Source: Cordia subcordata (taxonomy: Eukaryota > Streptophyta > Magnoliopsida > Boraginales > Cordiaceae). From it: a stretch of DNA of 64,000 nt. The number at the start of each line of letters is the position of its first letter. The stretch's first letter is position 1. This document shows positions 1-11,220 of the stretch, in pieces. Location: the NCBI GenBank assembly GCA_028554755.1, contig JAPTOF010000010.1, positions 8,654,001-8,718,000 on the forward strand, given 5' to 3'. The notes under the pieces were generated by a model. It made no database searches. It saw only the letters and a list, made by a program, of their open reading frames with translations, and was not told where the DNA came from. The position numbers were made by a program, and so were the translations under genes.

Positions 1-251
1 TCATGCTAGGAAAATCGGGTTTAGCTTAGGCAATTATTTGGTTAAATGGGGTTGGAAACCAAAACAATTTCAAAACTTCTAAAAAGGAAAAAGAACTCAA
101 ACTAGTTTTATTTACTAAAATATTTATATACTTGCACACACACACACATATTTGATAAGGATTAAAACAAACTAAATAATATCTTAATGCCTTATTAATG
201 AGATGGTCTTCTTTTTTTTTTTCTTCGAAGGTTAAGCCGCTTACAAACCAA

Positions 252-719
252 CTACTCTAAATGTGGAGTTCCATGATAATTGTCGTCCAGGAGTCTTCGA
301 AGTCCATCCAGAGGCTCATTCAAATGATGACATCCTATTGGCTTTTGTAATCCAAAATTGACAAGCCAGTTTGTGTATTTGTTGACTTCTCTATAAATGT
401 GCAAAATGGAGAAATCCAATGATTTTCTAAGACCATCTTGCACTTATCGACATAGTGCAACAAGGGAGTAAAATTCCATAAATTTGCCTTGCATTCAACG
501 TACCAAAACCTTGGCAAGATTATTCGATGCCGTTCCCAAATTTATCGTGAAACCACCTTGCCATCGGCCCATGTTATCCCGAAACAAGCCTCTTGCCACC
601 ACTAATCCTGGGTTTCCTTTCGAACATCCATCAATGTTTAATTTGGTCCCTTCTACTGGTGGCGTCCAATGCACTAGAATTATTTTCTTATCCATGATGC
701 ACTCGTTGAACTGTGTCAC
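252..719 (-). pseudogene. LINE ORF2 RNase H-like domain fragment
   Basis: The minus strand encodes a decayed piece of the plant RNase H-like domain found at the C-terminus of non-LTR retrotransposon ORF2. At 495-719 the motif WTPPVEGTKLNIDGCSKGNP is followed by a GRWQGGFTINLGTAS stretch; these carry the first catalytic Asp region of this family. After a frame change the C-terminal part appears at 252-443, with HIYREVNKYTNWLVNFG, which matches the usual HI.REAN..AD.LAN end. There is no upstream reverse transcriptase, and the frame is broken near 440-495, so it is dead. It sits where unit 2 has its MULE, and is absent there. Confidence 0.8.
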
Positions 720-1011
720 CCGCCAAGCATTACGGACTTCAGCAACCTATTTTTTTTTATAAAGGAAGCCTTCTCCCTCGCTATCAAGCTAGTATGGCCC
801 CCAAAGGTAGTATCATTTCTCCATCTCCATATCCATCGGATGGCACAGACAAAGATTGTTGCCCAAGCTTGATCGACAATATTCTCTTGCACCTATATGG
901 TCCACGGTGTATCCATGTAGACTTGATGATCGACAATGGCATTATAAATATAAAGTGGGAACATCACACACACGTATACTTTTTTTTTCCCACTTGGTTT
1001 TTGCAATTAAA

Positions 1012-1255
1012 ATACATCTTGGGTTTATTCTCCTTATAATCCTTGAACTATTAACTTTGTCCTGTTTTATTCTTTTAACTTTTAAAATGAATCTTTTTGA
1101 AGGACTAATGACATCTTATTTATCAAAATCGAGGAACTAACGATGTTTTATTTATTAAAGCTTAAAGAATAAAAAATTCGTATTAAAAGTTAAAAGACTA
1201 AAACACGACAAAATCAATAGTCGAACACTATGGGGGGAATAAATCCATGCATCTT
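1012..1255. mobile_element. Mutator-type MITE with 9-bp target duplication
   Basis: The element at 1021-1246 folds back. The left arm starting GGGTTTATTCTCCTTATAAT pairs with the right arm, including the shared core TTTTGTC.TGTTTTA.TC and TCTTTTAACTTTTAA. It is flanked by ATACATCTT (1012-1020) and ATGCATCTT (1247-1255), a 9-bp duplication with one mismatch. The paralogous flank near 5525-5545 reads straight through without the insert. A 9-bp duplication with long inverted arms is typical of Mutator-like MITEs. It has no coding capacity. Confidence 0.75.
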
Positions 1256-1319
1256 TTACAATCTCACAATATATATTAATTCAGAAATTGCTGCTTATAG
1301 TTGAGTCCATTAATGGACA

Positions 1320-2272
1320 TTAATTAGCGACCTTTCGTGTTGCTGCATGGTGATTCTCCATATCCCTGCTGACGTCAAGAGCGAACTGCAGCACCGTGGT
1401 TGGATGAGTTATAACATCTTCATTAAGCTTCTCGTACTCCAAGCTCCACTTTTCACTAAGTGCTTATTATCACCCGTCTCATCAACATGATAAGTTATGA
1501 TTAATGACTTGTACAAATCCATCAAGTCTCCTTCAATCATCTTGAATCTGATCGATTTGTTTTCCTCATCTATATATATATTTTTTTGACGGAATCCTCA
1601 TCTATATTTTCAATTATCTGTTTGGCAACCCTCCTCTTCCTATATGTTAGTGACGAAAAATAATCAGTTGTTAAGTTAAAAAGAGTACATAGAAAGGGAA
1701 TTCCAAACTTGAAAATCGAAACTGATTCTCAGGTCTTATTACAATGGACAAATGGCAGCTATCCAGGCAAGAGCTCCCTCTCACGGGGTACGAGTAGCTA
1801 TAAAAATGTAAGAAGATGTTAAACCAAACAGGCTATACAATCACTCATATTTTCAAAAAAGTCAAGAGAGGAGTCGATTGATTAGCGAACTATGATTTGA
1901 GCCGTCCTGTTGGATGCCATTTATTGGGATACCAGTCAGATGATATTCTAAAAATTTTAGGAGTGATATGATCGGAGTAACATCTCCTAGAATAAACCAA
2001 ACTAGTTTGACTTTACCTTCTAAAAAATAAGATAAAATTAGAGATGAAGTACACGAACCAATATGTCAGATCTAACTTTAAAAAACACAAGAATTGTAAT
2101 GATATAGGCCTACCATGGGTGTAGTGCCAGGAGATGCAACTGCCTACACTTCCCAAGTCGCCTTCATGCAATTCAAATCCATATACTTTATCAGGGTTCA
2201 TGGTTGATAAACTTTGTGGCTTGTGTCTAAAGCTCTCATGAAATAAATCTCCAATAGCTCTAATCTTAATTT
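1320..2272 (-). pseudogene. MLP-like (Bet v 1 family) pseudogene, copy 1
   Basis: This is a two-exon major-latex-protein-like gene in decay. Exon 1 (2114-2272) encodes the family segment around HESFRHKPQSLSTMNPDKV and GDLGSVGSCISWHYTHG, but the first 10-12 codons and the ATG are gone: the region joins directly to sequence that lies about 0.6 kb further upstream in copy 3. Exon 2 (1320 to about 1645) has lost the consensus acceptor (CAG became CAT), has an insert of roughly 30 bases near 1570-1602, and has a two-base frame change around 1445-1455 before the WSLEYEKL motif. The C-terminus, ending LDVSRDMENHH, is still recognisable and terminates at TAA 1320. Intact relatives are about 150 residues, cytosolic, with a hydrophobic ligand cavity. 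Confidence 0.85.
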
Positions 2273-3560
2273 AATAATAAATAACTTAAAAAATATCCTA
2301 CTGTGGTTTTATAATTCGTAATTATTAAATAAAAAAATAGCACTTGTTTATTATTATTTAATAATAAATAACTTATTGTTAAACAATAAAAATTGTTATA
2401 TAATAATAACTTATTTCAATAAGAATATGATAATATTAATATCAACCATCCAAAAAAAATATGATAATAATATTATTATCTTATTTGAATAATAATAACA
2501 ACAACAACAACACTAGTGAGGTTAAATAGTACCTTAATGCCTTATCAATGAAAAGATCTTTGAAACAATGAATTCTTCATCTCTTCTCCTCCCGCAACAA
2601 GGAAATGTCTAAGGATTACTTCAGGCGAGTATACTTCTTTCGGTGGGTGCTCCATTACTTTGAACGTGTTTTATGGGGCACATGCATAAATTGGAATCTA
2701 ATATCTAGGCACGTCAAAGGAGGAGAATAAGCAAAATTCTTTGCATAATCCAAGTAAAAGACTTCCTTTCTTTCAGCCCTTTCTTCACTCTCCTCCTTGT
2801 TGGCCATGTTTCATTTTGTACTTATCCGTTATTATGTTGTGTGCATTTTAGTTTATGCTTTGGCTTATATATCTTACTAATACTTGGATTTACATTTTGT
2901 TGACGTAATATGTTTGGATTATTTAACTATCTTTTAAAATTTTGGGAATTTTCAATCTCCACTTGTGTGTGTGTGTGTGTTTTTTTTTCCATTCTCAAAT
3001 TCTCGAAATTGTGTGTTCCAATGATAAATTGAGGCGAGAATTAATCAGAATAAAGTATCTTGTTCATTTGTGATATTCATTTTTTCACTTTTAATATTCT
3101 CTCCTACTTGTGTTTCTTGGGATTTTTTTAAATAAATGTGGGTACGTCTTGTTTGCTATATCATGACATTTCTGACGACTCTTCGAGATTGTGATGCTTA
3201 TTATACATTAAGTATAATATATAGCATCTCACGAATCTATTTTATGATATAACATCTCACGAATCTTCGAAATTGTGCTTATTATACATTAAGTATAATA
3301 TATAAATTCCTTTAAGATCTTCATAGATTTGGACAAGATCACTTTTCTCGCTTAAAAAATGTATGTTGGACATACTTTATTGAATTATTGATTTAGAGTG
3401 ATGTGGGTATGACTAATGAATAAAAACTAGTTGGTAACTTAACAGGTAACTTATTTGACTTATGAAACAGCTTTTTGCATTAGTATATATCAAAATAAAA
3501 AGAGAAAATTTATAGTGGACGTCAAGAAATTGCATTTGCTAACTAATTTCTAAAGCTGTT
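2273..3560. other. Intergenic, duplicated in unit 2
   Basis: No coding signal is seen. The stretch is AT-rich, with TTATTA-type tracts near 2330-2510 and a short GT run near 2965-2982. It matches 46075-47340 closely. The left edge, near 2273-2285, is the deletion junction that removed the start of MLP copy 1. Confidence 0.7.
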
Positions 3561-4555
3561 GTCCATTTTGTTCTAAAATTTTGAGGCTAAAGCTTTTGAG
3601 ACCTAAAGTGATGGCTTTAGCTGCTTTACCTTGGCACCACCCTTATATGTATGAATTACTGTTGATTTTTTTTCTTCAAGTCAATATTCTTAGGGTATAA
3701 TACCATACAACATCTTGTTGTTTATTTAATTTTTGGATTATAATCTACTTTGATAAGGAGTGGCTCAAAAGATCAGGAGGCCTGAAGTCAAAGCATAATA
3801 TTAGGCCTTTTATATTTTTAAATATTATATTTAAATTTTTATAAATAAAAAATAAATATACTTACAACAATATAAATTAAAAACTAATGAAAAAAATATC
3901 TAAAGGTTAGAACAATAGAATCTAATAATGATTTAATGGAATTATAATGCTTCTCAACAAGAAAAAAATAATTCCTTTGCTTTGTTATAGGAGAGAAATA
4001 TAACAAAGACTAAAATAGAGTGTAATTGAGAAGAAGATTGCAAATGACTATAATGTAGAGAAGAATATTCATAATTAAAAGATAACTTAATTTTAGAAGG
4101 ATATTTTGATAGAGTTAAATCACATTAGCAAATAGATATAGTAGCAACTAGCGAGGGTTAAAAATTTAGTTGATAAAAACAACATTAATTGATGATTTAA
4201 TATTACAAATAACAATTTTTATTTAGAGAGGATTGAAAAAAAAATTGTAAAAACATAACAATATGAATATAATTGACTATTAACATTAACAAGAGAGAAT
4301 ATGAGATTTATTAGATATTAGTTTAGCCTTTGCTAGTTATGAAAAAGAGACTAAAGTAGACTTTTATGATAACCTAACATTTTGTTCTAAAATTTTGAGT
4401 CTAAAGATTTTGAGACTTAAAGTGATGGCTTTAGCTGCTTGACCTTTGCACCACCCTTATATATATGAATTACTGTTGATTTTTTTTTTTTAAGTCAATG
4501 TTCTTAGGGTATCTTGTTGTTTATTTAAATTTTGGCTTATCATCTACTTTGAGCC
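3561..4555. repeat. Unclassified inverted-end repeat family, with a flanking direct repeat
   Basis: A segment of about 180 bases, containing AAAGTGATGGCTTTAGCTGC, occurs at 3561-3750 and again at 4378-4550. Between them lies an AT-rich block starting AAGGAGTGGCTCAAAAGATC near 3759. The same block is present in unit 2 at 47545-48220. It also appears as an inverted, diverged copy at 60474-61392, where left and right ends are exchanged. This behaviour fits a non-autonomous transposon. No transposase and no clear target duplication were found, so the superfamily is left open. Confidence 0.55.
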
Positions 4556-4714
4556 ATAGAATGTATTCGTGTAGCTATAAGAAAAATGAAATTTTTTTTG
4601 GGAATCTTTTTCACATATATTTATCTAGTTGGTCACGGTTAGCATCATGTAGAGTTGCTGACAGTGATCTATATTATAAATTGTATAGTTCGCTTAACTA
4701 ATAAACGCTACTTT

Positions 4715-4929
4715 GGGCCCGTTTGGATTGACTTTTTTAAAAAGCGTTTTTTTAATAGTTTTTTTTTTAGATGCTAAAAATTCTGATTTTTAAAAAAGTT
4801 ATATTTGAGTTTTTTTTTCAGAGTTTTAGTTTTTTTAGAAGTTAAATTAAATAGTTATTACAAATTTAATATAACTTTTTTAAGAAAAAAAAAGTATTTT
4901 TAAAAAAAAAAAGTCAATCCAAACAGGTC
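4715..4929. mobile_element. Tourist-like fold-back MITE (TIR GGGCCCGTTTGGATTGAC)
   Basis: The left end GGGCCCGTTTGGATTGAC is mirrored by GTCAATCCAAACAGGTC at the right end. The interior is a long T-rich arm facing an A-rich arm. TTT flanks both sides (712-714 and 930-932 within this kilobase), close to the TTA/TAA target of PIF/Harbinger MITEs. A degraded copy at the same place in unit 2 (about 48503-48690) shows that it inserted before the segmental duplication. Confidence 0.7.
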
Positions 4930-5124
4930 TTTTGAGATTTTTTTTCCTCCTCTTTCAGAGGAGGTAAAGTTGAGTCGAAGAGTGATCATTTCCGTACAGG
5001 GAAATCGGGAATTCCTCTGAAACCATTCCTCGGCAAATCTCTAATAAGTAGCAAGGTAAGATTTTCTAAAAGATGATATTCCAAATATAAAAACTAATAG
5101 GAAATCCTAATTTATAATTAGTTA

Positions 5125-5375
5125 GGGCCTGTTTGGATTGACTTTTTTTTAGGAAAAAAGTACTCTTTTTTTTAAGAAAAAAGTATTTTTTTTCTTGAAA
5201 AAGTTACATTAAATTTGCAATAACTATTTGATTTGGCTTTCAAAAAAGTTAAAACTCTGAAAAAAGCTTAAATATAGCTTTTTTTATAAGCCAAAATTTT
5301 CAACTTTTCAAAAAAAGCTACTTTTCAAAAACTGTTAAAAAAAACACTTTTGAAAAAAGTCAATCCAAACGAGCC
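5125..5375. mobile_element. Tourist-like fold-back MITE, unit 1 only
   Basis: Ends GGGCCTGTTTGGATTGAC and GTCAATCCAAACGAGCC form inverted repeats of the same family as 4715-4929. The unit 2 sequence at 48851-48870 reads ATTAGTTAGCCAATTAG without the element. The left flank is TTA; the right copy of the target seems trimmed by about three bases. It inserted after the unit duplication, or was lost from unit 2. Confidence 0.75.
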
Positions 5376-5655
5376 AGCCAATTAGTATACTTATCAATCT
5401 CAAACACTCATTTCATATGATATATTCATCGATACAGGAACACAATATACATATCTGCATACAAAATATATATATAAAGTGGGAAGATCACGCACACATT
5501 ACTTTCCCCCTTGGTTGTTGCAATTCAAACACACATTTTACAATCTCTCAATATTATCAAGAGCCTGTTTAATTTGTATAAGCTTATTTGGGGATTATAA
5601 GTAACAAAATAAATAGAGTCAAACGGGCTCTAATTCAGAAATCGATACTTATAAT

Positions 5656-6515
5656 TCAGTCCATTAATGGTGTTGCTACGTGGTGATTCTCCATATCCCT
5701 GGTGAAGTCAAGAAAGAGCTACAACAATGTGGTTGGATCAGCCACATCTTCCTTGAGCTTCTCGTACTCCAAGCTCCATGTCACCAAGTGCTTATCACCA
5801 CCCGTATCATCAACATGATATGTTATGAAGAATGACTTGTACAACTCCATTAGGTCTCCTTCAATATTCTTGAATCTGATCGACTTGTTCTCCTCATCTA
5901 TATTTTCAATTATCTGTTTGGCAAACCTTTTCTTCGCATCTGTCAGTGACGAAAAATAATCTGTTGTTAAATTAGGGAGGCTAGAAGGGAATCTGAAACT
6001 TGAAACTCAAGTCTTATTACAGTGGATAAAAAGCAACTATTATTACGAGGGCACCCTCACGCCGTTATGTATAGCTAGAGGAATGCAAGAAGATGCTAAA
6101 TTAATTGGGGTATATAATTGCTCATATCTACATAAAAGTTAAGAGAGGAGTCAATTGATTAATGAACTATGGTTTTTGAGTCTTCCCCCTAGGTGTCATT
6201 TGCTTGGAGACACATCAGGTGATATTCAACGAATTTTAAACGATCATCTATATATATCTATAGAGAAACTAATTGATGAGTGAATTGATTAATAAAAAAC
6301 ACGAAAAATAGTAATAATATAGGCTTACCATGGATGTATTGCCAGGAGATGCAACTGCCTACACTTCCCAAATCGCCTTCATGTAATTCAAATCCATGTA
6401 CGATATCAGGAGTCATGGTAGATAAATTGTGTGGCTTGTGTCTAATGCTCTCATGAAATAGATCCCCGACAGCTTTAATCTCAATTTGGCCGATCAACTT
6501 ACCACTTAGGCCCAT
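5656..6515 (-). pseudogene. MLP-like (Bet v 1 family) gene, copy 2, C-terminally truncated
   Basis: This is the best preserved MLP-like gene here. Exon 1 is 6329-6515 (62 codons plus one base), beginning MGLSGKLIGQIEIKAVGDLF and ending at a GTAAG donor. Exon 2 runs down from 5939, after a CTGACAG acceptor. The splice joins CAT-G with AT-GCG to give the family motif YIHDAKKRFAKQIIE. The downstream motifs IEGDLMELYKSF and VTWSLEYEKL are intact. TAG at 5719-5721 stops translation after 135 residues. Beyond it the same frame continues with LFLDFTRDMENHH to a TGA at 5656-5658, for about 156 residues in all. Copy 1 has CAG (Gln) at the stop position, so a single C-to-T change truncated this copy and removed part of the C-terminal helix that closes the Bet v 1 cavity. 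A short product is possible; loss of function is more likely. Confidence 0.8.
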
Positions 6516-9109
6516 CTTAATTACTTCTAATTTAATTGGTAGCTCAAGAAAACAAGTAATTTATAGCAAACAATGGAAAATGTATCAGTTGAAGGAAAAG
6601 CGATGAAGAATGTTGAAGTCCCCTCGTCTTTGTATAGTCGTTAATTTATTTTTTTCCAATAAAGATAAGGGTATTGGGTTCAATGGAGACCCATACCCTA
6701 TGCATAATTAAGGTACGCCAACCAATAATATATCTTCCATGGCCTAAAATTAATTGACTACTAGTTTGTCTTATCTGCATTAATAATATGATTATTTTAA
6801 CATATCCATTTAATTTGTTTATGTGTATCTCAAATGTCAACAGAATGATTGAGGCGAATCTAATAAAATTATTGAGCATAGGTAGATAGAAGATATTAAT
6901 TACATATGAATAGTTACAAATTTCGAAAACTTTTTTGGAAATGATATTTTTAGTGGATACGTTTTCTTCAATTAGTTAATTAATTAAATAGCTATTCTTT
7001 AGCTGCTAAAATGCAACAAATATTAGCTACCCAAACATCTATTAATTAACTAAACAACTCATTGTATTGAATAAGACCGATATGTCTTGGAATTTTGACC
7101 ATATATTATGAGTCTAAATGACTTTCTAAAGATATATTCCTCATTATACAAAGAAAAAACAAGAAAAAAGGAAAAAATATTTTTCCTTTTGAGCAAGATC
7201 CATTTTGTTTCATTATATTTTGTCAAGGTTATATAATCCCCTATAGTTTCATAACTTGCTAATAACTCTATGATATGGAGAATGTTTTTGATAGTACCCT
7301 ATATTATATAGAATGTTGCACGCTCACCCGAAAATTAGAGGTTTTGTGCAACATTTTCTATAACATGGAAGGGGGTAGTTTTATGCTCTGTTTGTTATAG
7401 TCTTATTTCAAGATGCTTATCTTATTAAATGGGAGAAAATCTTATAAGATTTAAAATATCTTATCATGGATCCTTCAAAAATTTTAAAACAAACTATACT
7501 CTTTATTTTATAAGAAATAAACACTCCATCATATCTTATTTTTGACAACTATAAAATACATGATCCATGTGATAAGATATTTTAAATCTTATAAGATATT
7601 TCCAAATTTTAATAGGATAAGCATCTTAAAATATGATCATTCCAAACACACTATTAGTGAATTTTTAAAATATAAAGAGTTTTATGTAACTTTAATAAAA
7701 CACAAGAGGGTAAATACACTTTGCCTTCTCTATTTTTTTTTAGTTGACAGGGAATAAATTCCTAATGTAATGTCTTTCTTTAATTTAATAATTTTCATTT
7801 TCATAAAGTATTAATAAAGAAAATGTAATTCATTACAATTTTATGTAGATGAATTGTTTTATTTCCTAAATAGTAAAATGCATTTTACCATCTCTTCTCT
7901 AGTGTTTTGTGAAAATTGAATAAAATTTCATATGATTTCAGCACTCATTGATACCCCTTATAGTTCCAAAAATGTTGCACATCAGTTGGCCCCTACTATT
8001 TGTTCCTTTATTAAAGTTAATGGAGAATTTCTAAAAACATGCCTACAATGAAGTTTGACTTGTCAATATTGAAAAAACTCAAATAAGTTGGTACAAATTA
8101 CTCTCTTTGATTTTTAAAAAATGATACAAATTCTGCTATTTGGTTTGAAATAAGGAGTAATTGCACCCCTTGTGGGATGAATATAGAAAATATATCTCCT
8201 AAATTATGTAGATTTCTTTGTTTATCATTTAAACTAAGAAAACATGTAGATATGTCTTCAATCTTGTATTAATCTAGGGGTGTGCTTGTACATTTTAAGT
8301 CTAAAATTAAAAGGGATAATTTACACCGTTTCTAAAAGTAAAGGAGATAATTTGTACTAATTTGTTTAATTTTTTTTTAATTAGTAAGTTAAAATGTGTT
8401 GTGCATATGACATTTACACTCTCCATATATATAACTTTAATGGAAAAACTAAAGGCAGATGGTAATGTGCAATGTTTTTTAAATAACAAGGGGATATCAG
8501 CAAATTTTGAAATCAGAAAAAAATTTGGAGGAATGCATACTTTTTGAATAAAATTTTAAATGTTAAAAATCAGTTTGACTTCCTAAAATGGAAAGGCAAA
8601 CTAGGGTAGTTGTCCTGTTAATAATGCTATGAGCTAATGTCATGATCATCATGGTCAGCTAAGCAAAATAATTATTCTCGAAAATGATTTCCAGTGTCGG
8701 CAAATTCTTCCTGTGTTAGGGTTTTGTTATTTACTTAAATTAAAAGAGTATTGTCATTATAGTTTTGTGCTTTTCCATTCTTACAAGATTAGGCTCTCAA
8801 TCACGGTAAAATATTTACGATTTATCAACTTAAAGCTTTCCTGATATTGCAGCCACAAGTAATTGCTATAGTAATCCAAAGTAAACTTTTAGGATCCGAA
8901 ATCATTACTCCTGTTAATTTAAATTAAAAGTAGTCTATTCAAGCAAATGCAAACAACACCAAACCTAACATAATTCCCTTAGAATCCAACTACAATAACA
9001 AAAAGTAGGCTAACTTCAATAGCTTCTCCTCCCCCCCCCCCCTCCCCTCCTTCTTTTTTTAAATTCCAGATTTTGAGTTACTTTTGTATTCTTAGGAACA
9101 TAATCTCAA
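6516..9109. other. Intergenic region absent from unit 2
   Basis: I see no gene. Apart from the MITE at 7384-7653, this is AT-rich sequence with a C-run near 9029-9050. Motifs such as CCCCTTATAGTTCC and AACCCTCCAGTTGTC recur nearby (7230-7360, 7950-8000, 9310-9350), suggesting old dispersed repeats. Unit 2 jumps from the equivalent of about 5590 straight to the equivalent of about 9110, so this block together with MLP copy 2 is missing there. Confidence 0.6.
7384..7653. mobile_element. Fold-back MITE with TTA target duplication
   Basis: Two arms of roughly 90 bases face each other. The left arm contains AAGATGCTTATCTTATTAAA and ATCTTATAAGATTTAAAATA; the right arm carries their reverse complements, meeting near GGATCC/GATCC at about 7470-7565. 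Ends are TGCTCTGTTTG and CAAACACACTA, flanked by TTA at 7381-7383 and 7654-7656. The family resembles the element at 26374-26980. It is non-coding; the open frame inside is an artefact of the arms. Confidence 0.75.
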
Positions 9110-10974
9110 AAGTTTCAATTTTATTTTAACAGTCCATCTACTTTTAAATAAATCCTTATCTTAGAGAATCCTTAATTGAATCTTGAGACTCCCTATTTTG
9201 TTTTCATCCAATATCTTCGTTTATATTAATTACACATTATTTGAAGGGAAAAAAACACCTTATTTCTAGTAATATGTCATAAGTGTATGTTATTCATTTA
9301 GTTTCAAAGTATGCACAAAACCCTCCAGTTGTCTTCAAATGTAGCATATATGATCCCTGAAATGAGAGTCCGTGACTATTTTGAAATGACAAGATGGTAA
9401 TATGAAATTTTCCATTTATACCAAAGGGGATAGGATGCCATTTAATTTACCCTTACTTTATTATATTTTTGTATAAAATACATTTTACTTTTCTGTGTTT
9501 TGACAATGTTGCATAAAATTTTTATAATTTCAAAGCTTTCTTTAATAGCTCTATGTTAGAAAGAATGTAGCTAGTACCCCTTATGTTATAAGAAAATTAC
9601 ATAATCACTCTTGAAATTGGGTTCTATAAAACATTATTTAACCATGAGGTTTTATGTGAAAGTTTTGAAACATAAAAGGTTTACTACGACTTTGACAAAG
9701 CATAGGGGGTTTTATGCAATTTTTACAAAATACATGAGTATAAAATGCAATTTGCTCTATATTTTTTGGTTTATATTAGTGAAGTCATGATACAATATCA
9801 TTTTCCAATTATTGATCATGTCATTTTTATTTTTTAAAAGTAATTGGATATTTTTTTTATCTATATTAACATATCATCCAAAAATATAGTAGACTTTTAG
9901 TTTTTAATATCATTTTTCAACTAATATTATTTAGTGATGGGATAATGGATGGGTGTTTCTTCCCAGGGGCGAATCTACAGTGGTGGCTCATGGTAGCGGC
10001 CGCCACACCGTAGTTTTTAACTTTTTTTTTATTTGTTTTCTACATTTTGTAAGTTAAAAATATTTAATATGCATTGTTGCCACCCTTTTATATCTTTTGC
10101 AAGGTGAAGCGGCATGACTTTGACTGTTTGACATTAAAAAACCACTTTGATTGTTTGACATTAAAAAAATTCAAGCACTCATCAACTTATTAGCATGCTC
10201 CCACTCATCAAGTCATTAGCACTACCACTGACATTAAAAAAATAAGATTGTTATGATTATATAATTACAAATCATTTCATCTAATTTTTTTAATTTTTAA
10301 ATTCTTTTAAATCACTCTCTTTTTAGCTTATTAAACTTATTAAATATATATTATGTCAGACTATTTCTCACAAATTACAACATTGTTCATCCATCACTAT
10401 CACAACACTGACAAAGCTTCTTGCCTTATTAATTAGGTTGGTATTTACCTATAAACAAGATCCATCTGTTTCTGGGTTCACCTCTTGCTAAGTATTTCAA
10501 ATTAATTTTGTGTTTTCACTTGACCTTTTGATGATTATGGAGCTAGGTTCTCTTCAATAATCATTTTTTAATTAAAATTTAATATTTTCAATGATTATTG
10601 TTGTTCGGTAAAAGTATTTCATCAGTTTCAGATTGTTCGATTGTGGGATATTGTCTGAGGAGCTTGCAATTGTTTTAGAAGTGTGATATTCTTAGCCTTA
10701 CCATTTGGATGTTTAGATGTGAAACTTTTTTTGTTGCTAAATAAGCAAAATGTTCATTACTTTTTTTGTATATATATATCAACAAGCGAGCTACAAAAAC
10801 CTGTTCTCGTCAATGCCCCAATCTCGACAAATTGCACTATTCACGAGAGAACTTCTAAATTTCCTAAGTTTATACAATTTGGTTTTTACATTAAAGATAG
10901 CGCTTGAAAAGATTTGTTCGTCAGTAAGTGCGTCAGAGGAATGGATTCTTCAGTTCCGTTCTCTCCAAACATGG
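9110..10974. other. Intergenic, duplicated in unit 2
   Basis: It corresponds to 49135-50985. A GC-rich island at 9966-10010 (AGCGGCCGCCACACCGTAG) begins CAGGGGCGAATC, which resembles a hAT terminus, but I could not find the matching other end. The stretch 10640-10975 is unusually well conserved between units and less AT-rich. It has short open frames on both strands, none of which I recognise. Confidence 0.5.
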
Positions 10975-10977
10975 TAA

Positions 10978-11207
10978 GGACGTGTTTGGATTAGTTTTTT
11001 TCAGAAAAAATACTTTTTTTTCCCAAAAAAGTTACATTAAATTTGTAATAACTATTTGATTTGGCTTCTAAAAAAGTTAAAATTCTGAAAAAAGCTCAAA
11101 TACAGCTTTTTTTAGAAGCCAAAATTTTTAACTTTTAAAAAAAAAAAACTGTTTTTCAAAAGCTGTTAAAGAAAGTACTTTTCAAAAAAGTCAATCCAAA
11201 CGAGCCC
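10978..11207. mobile_element. Tourist-like MITE with exact TAA target duplication
   Basis: Ends GGACGTGTTTGGATTAG and CAATCCAAACGAGCCC form imperfect inverted repeats, with T-rich and A-rich arms inside. TAA lies on both sides (10975-10977 and 11208-11210). Unit 2 at 50981-50990 has GGTAAATGTA, with a single TAA and no element, giving a clean empty site. TAA/TTA duplication and this terminus place it with PIF/Harbinger (Tourist) MITEs. Confidence 0.85.
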
Positions 11208-11220
11208 TAAATGTATGCGC

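Noticed and set aside
9966..10240. hAT MITE starting CAGGGGCGAATC
   Set aside because: Only one end was seen; no inverted partner or 8-bp duplication could be located.
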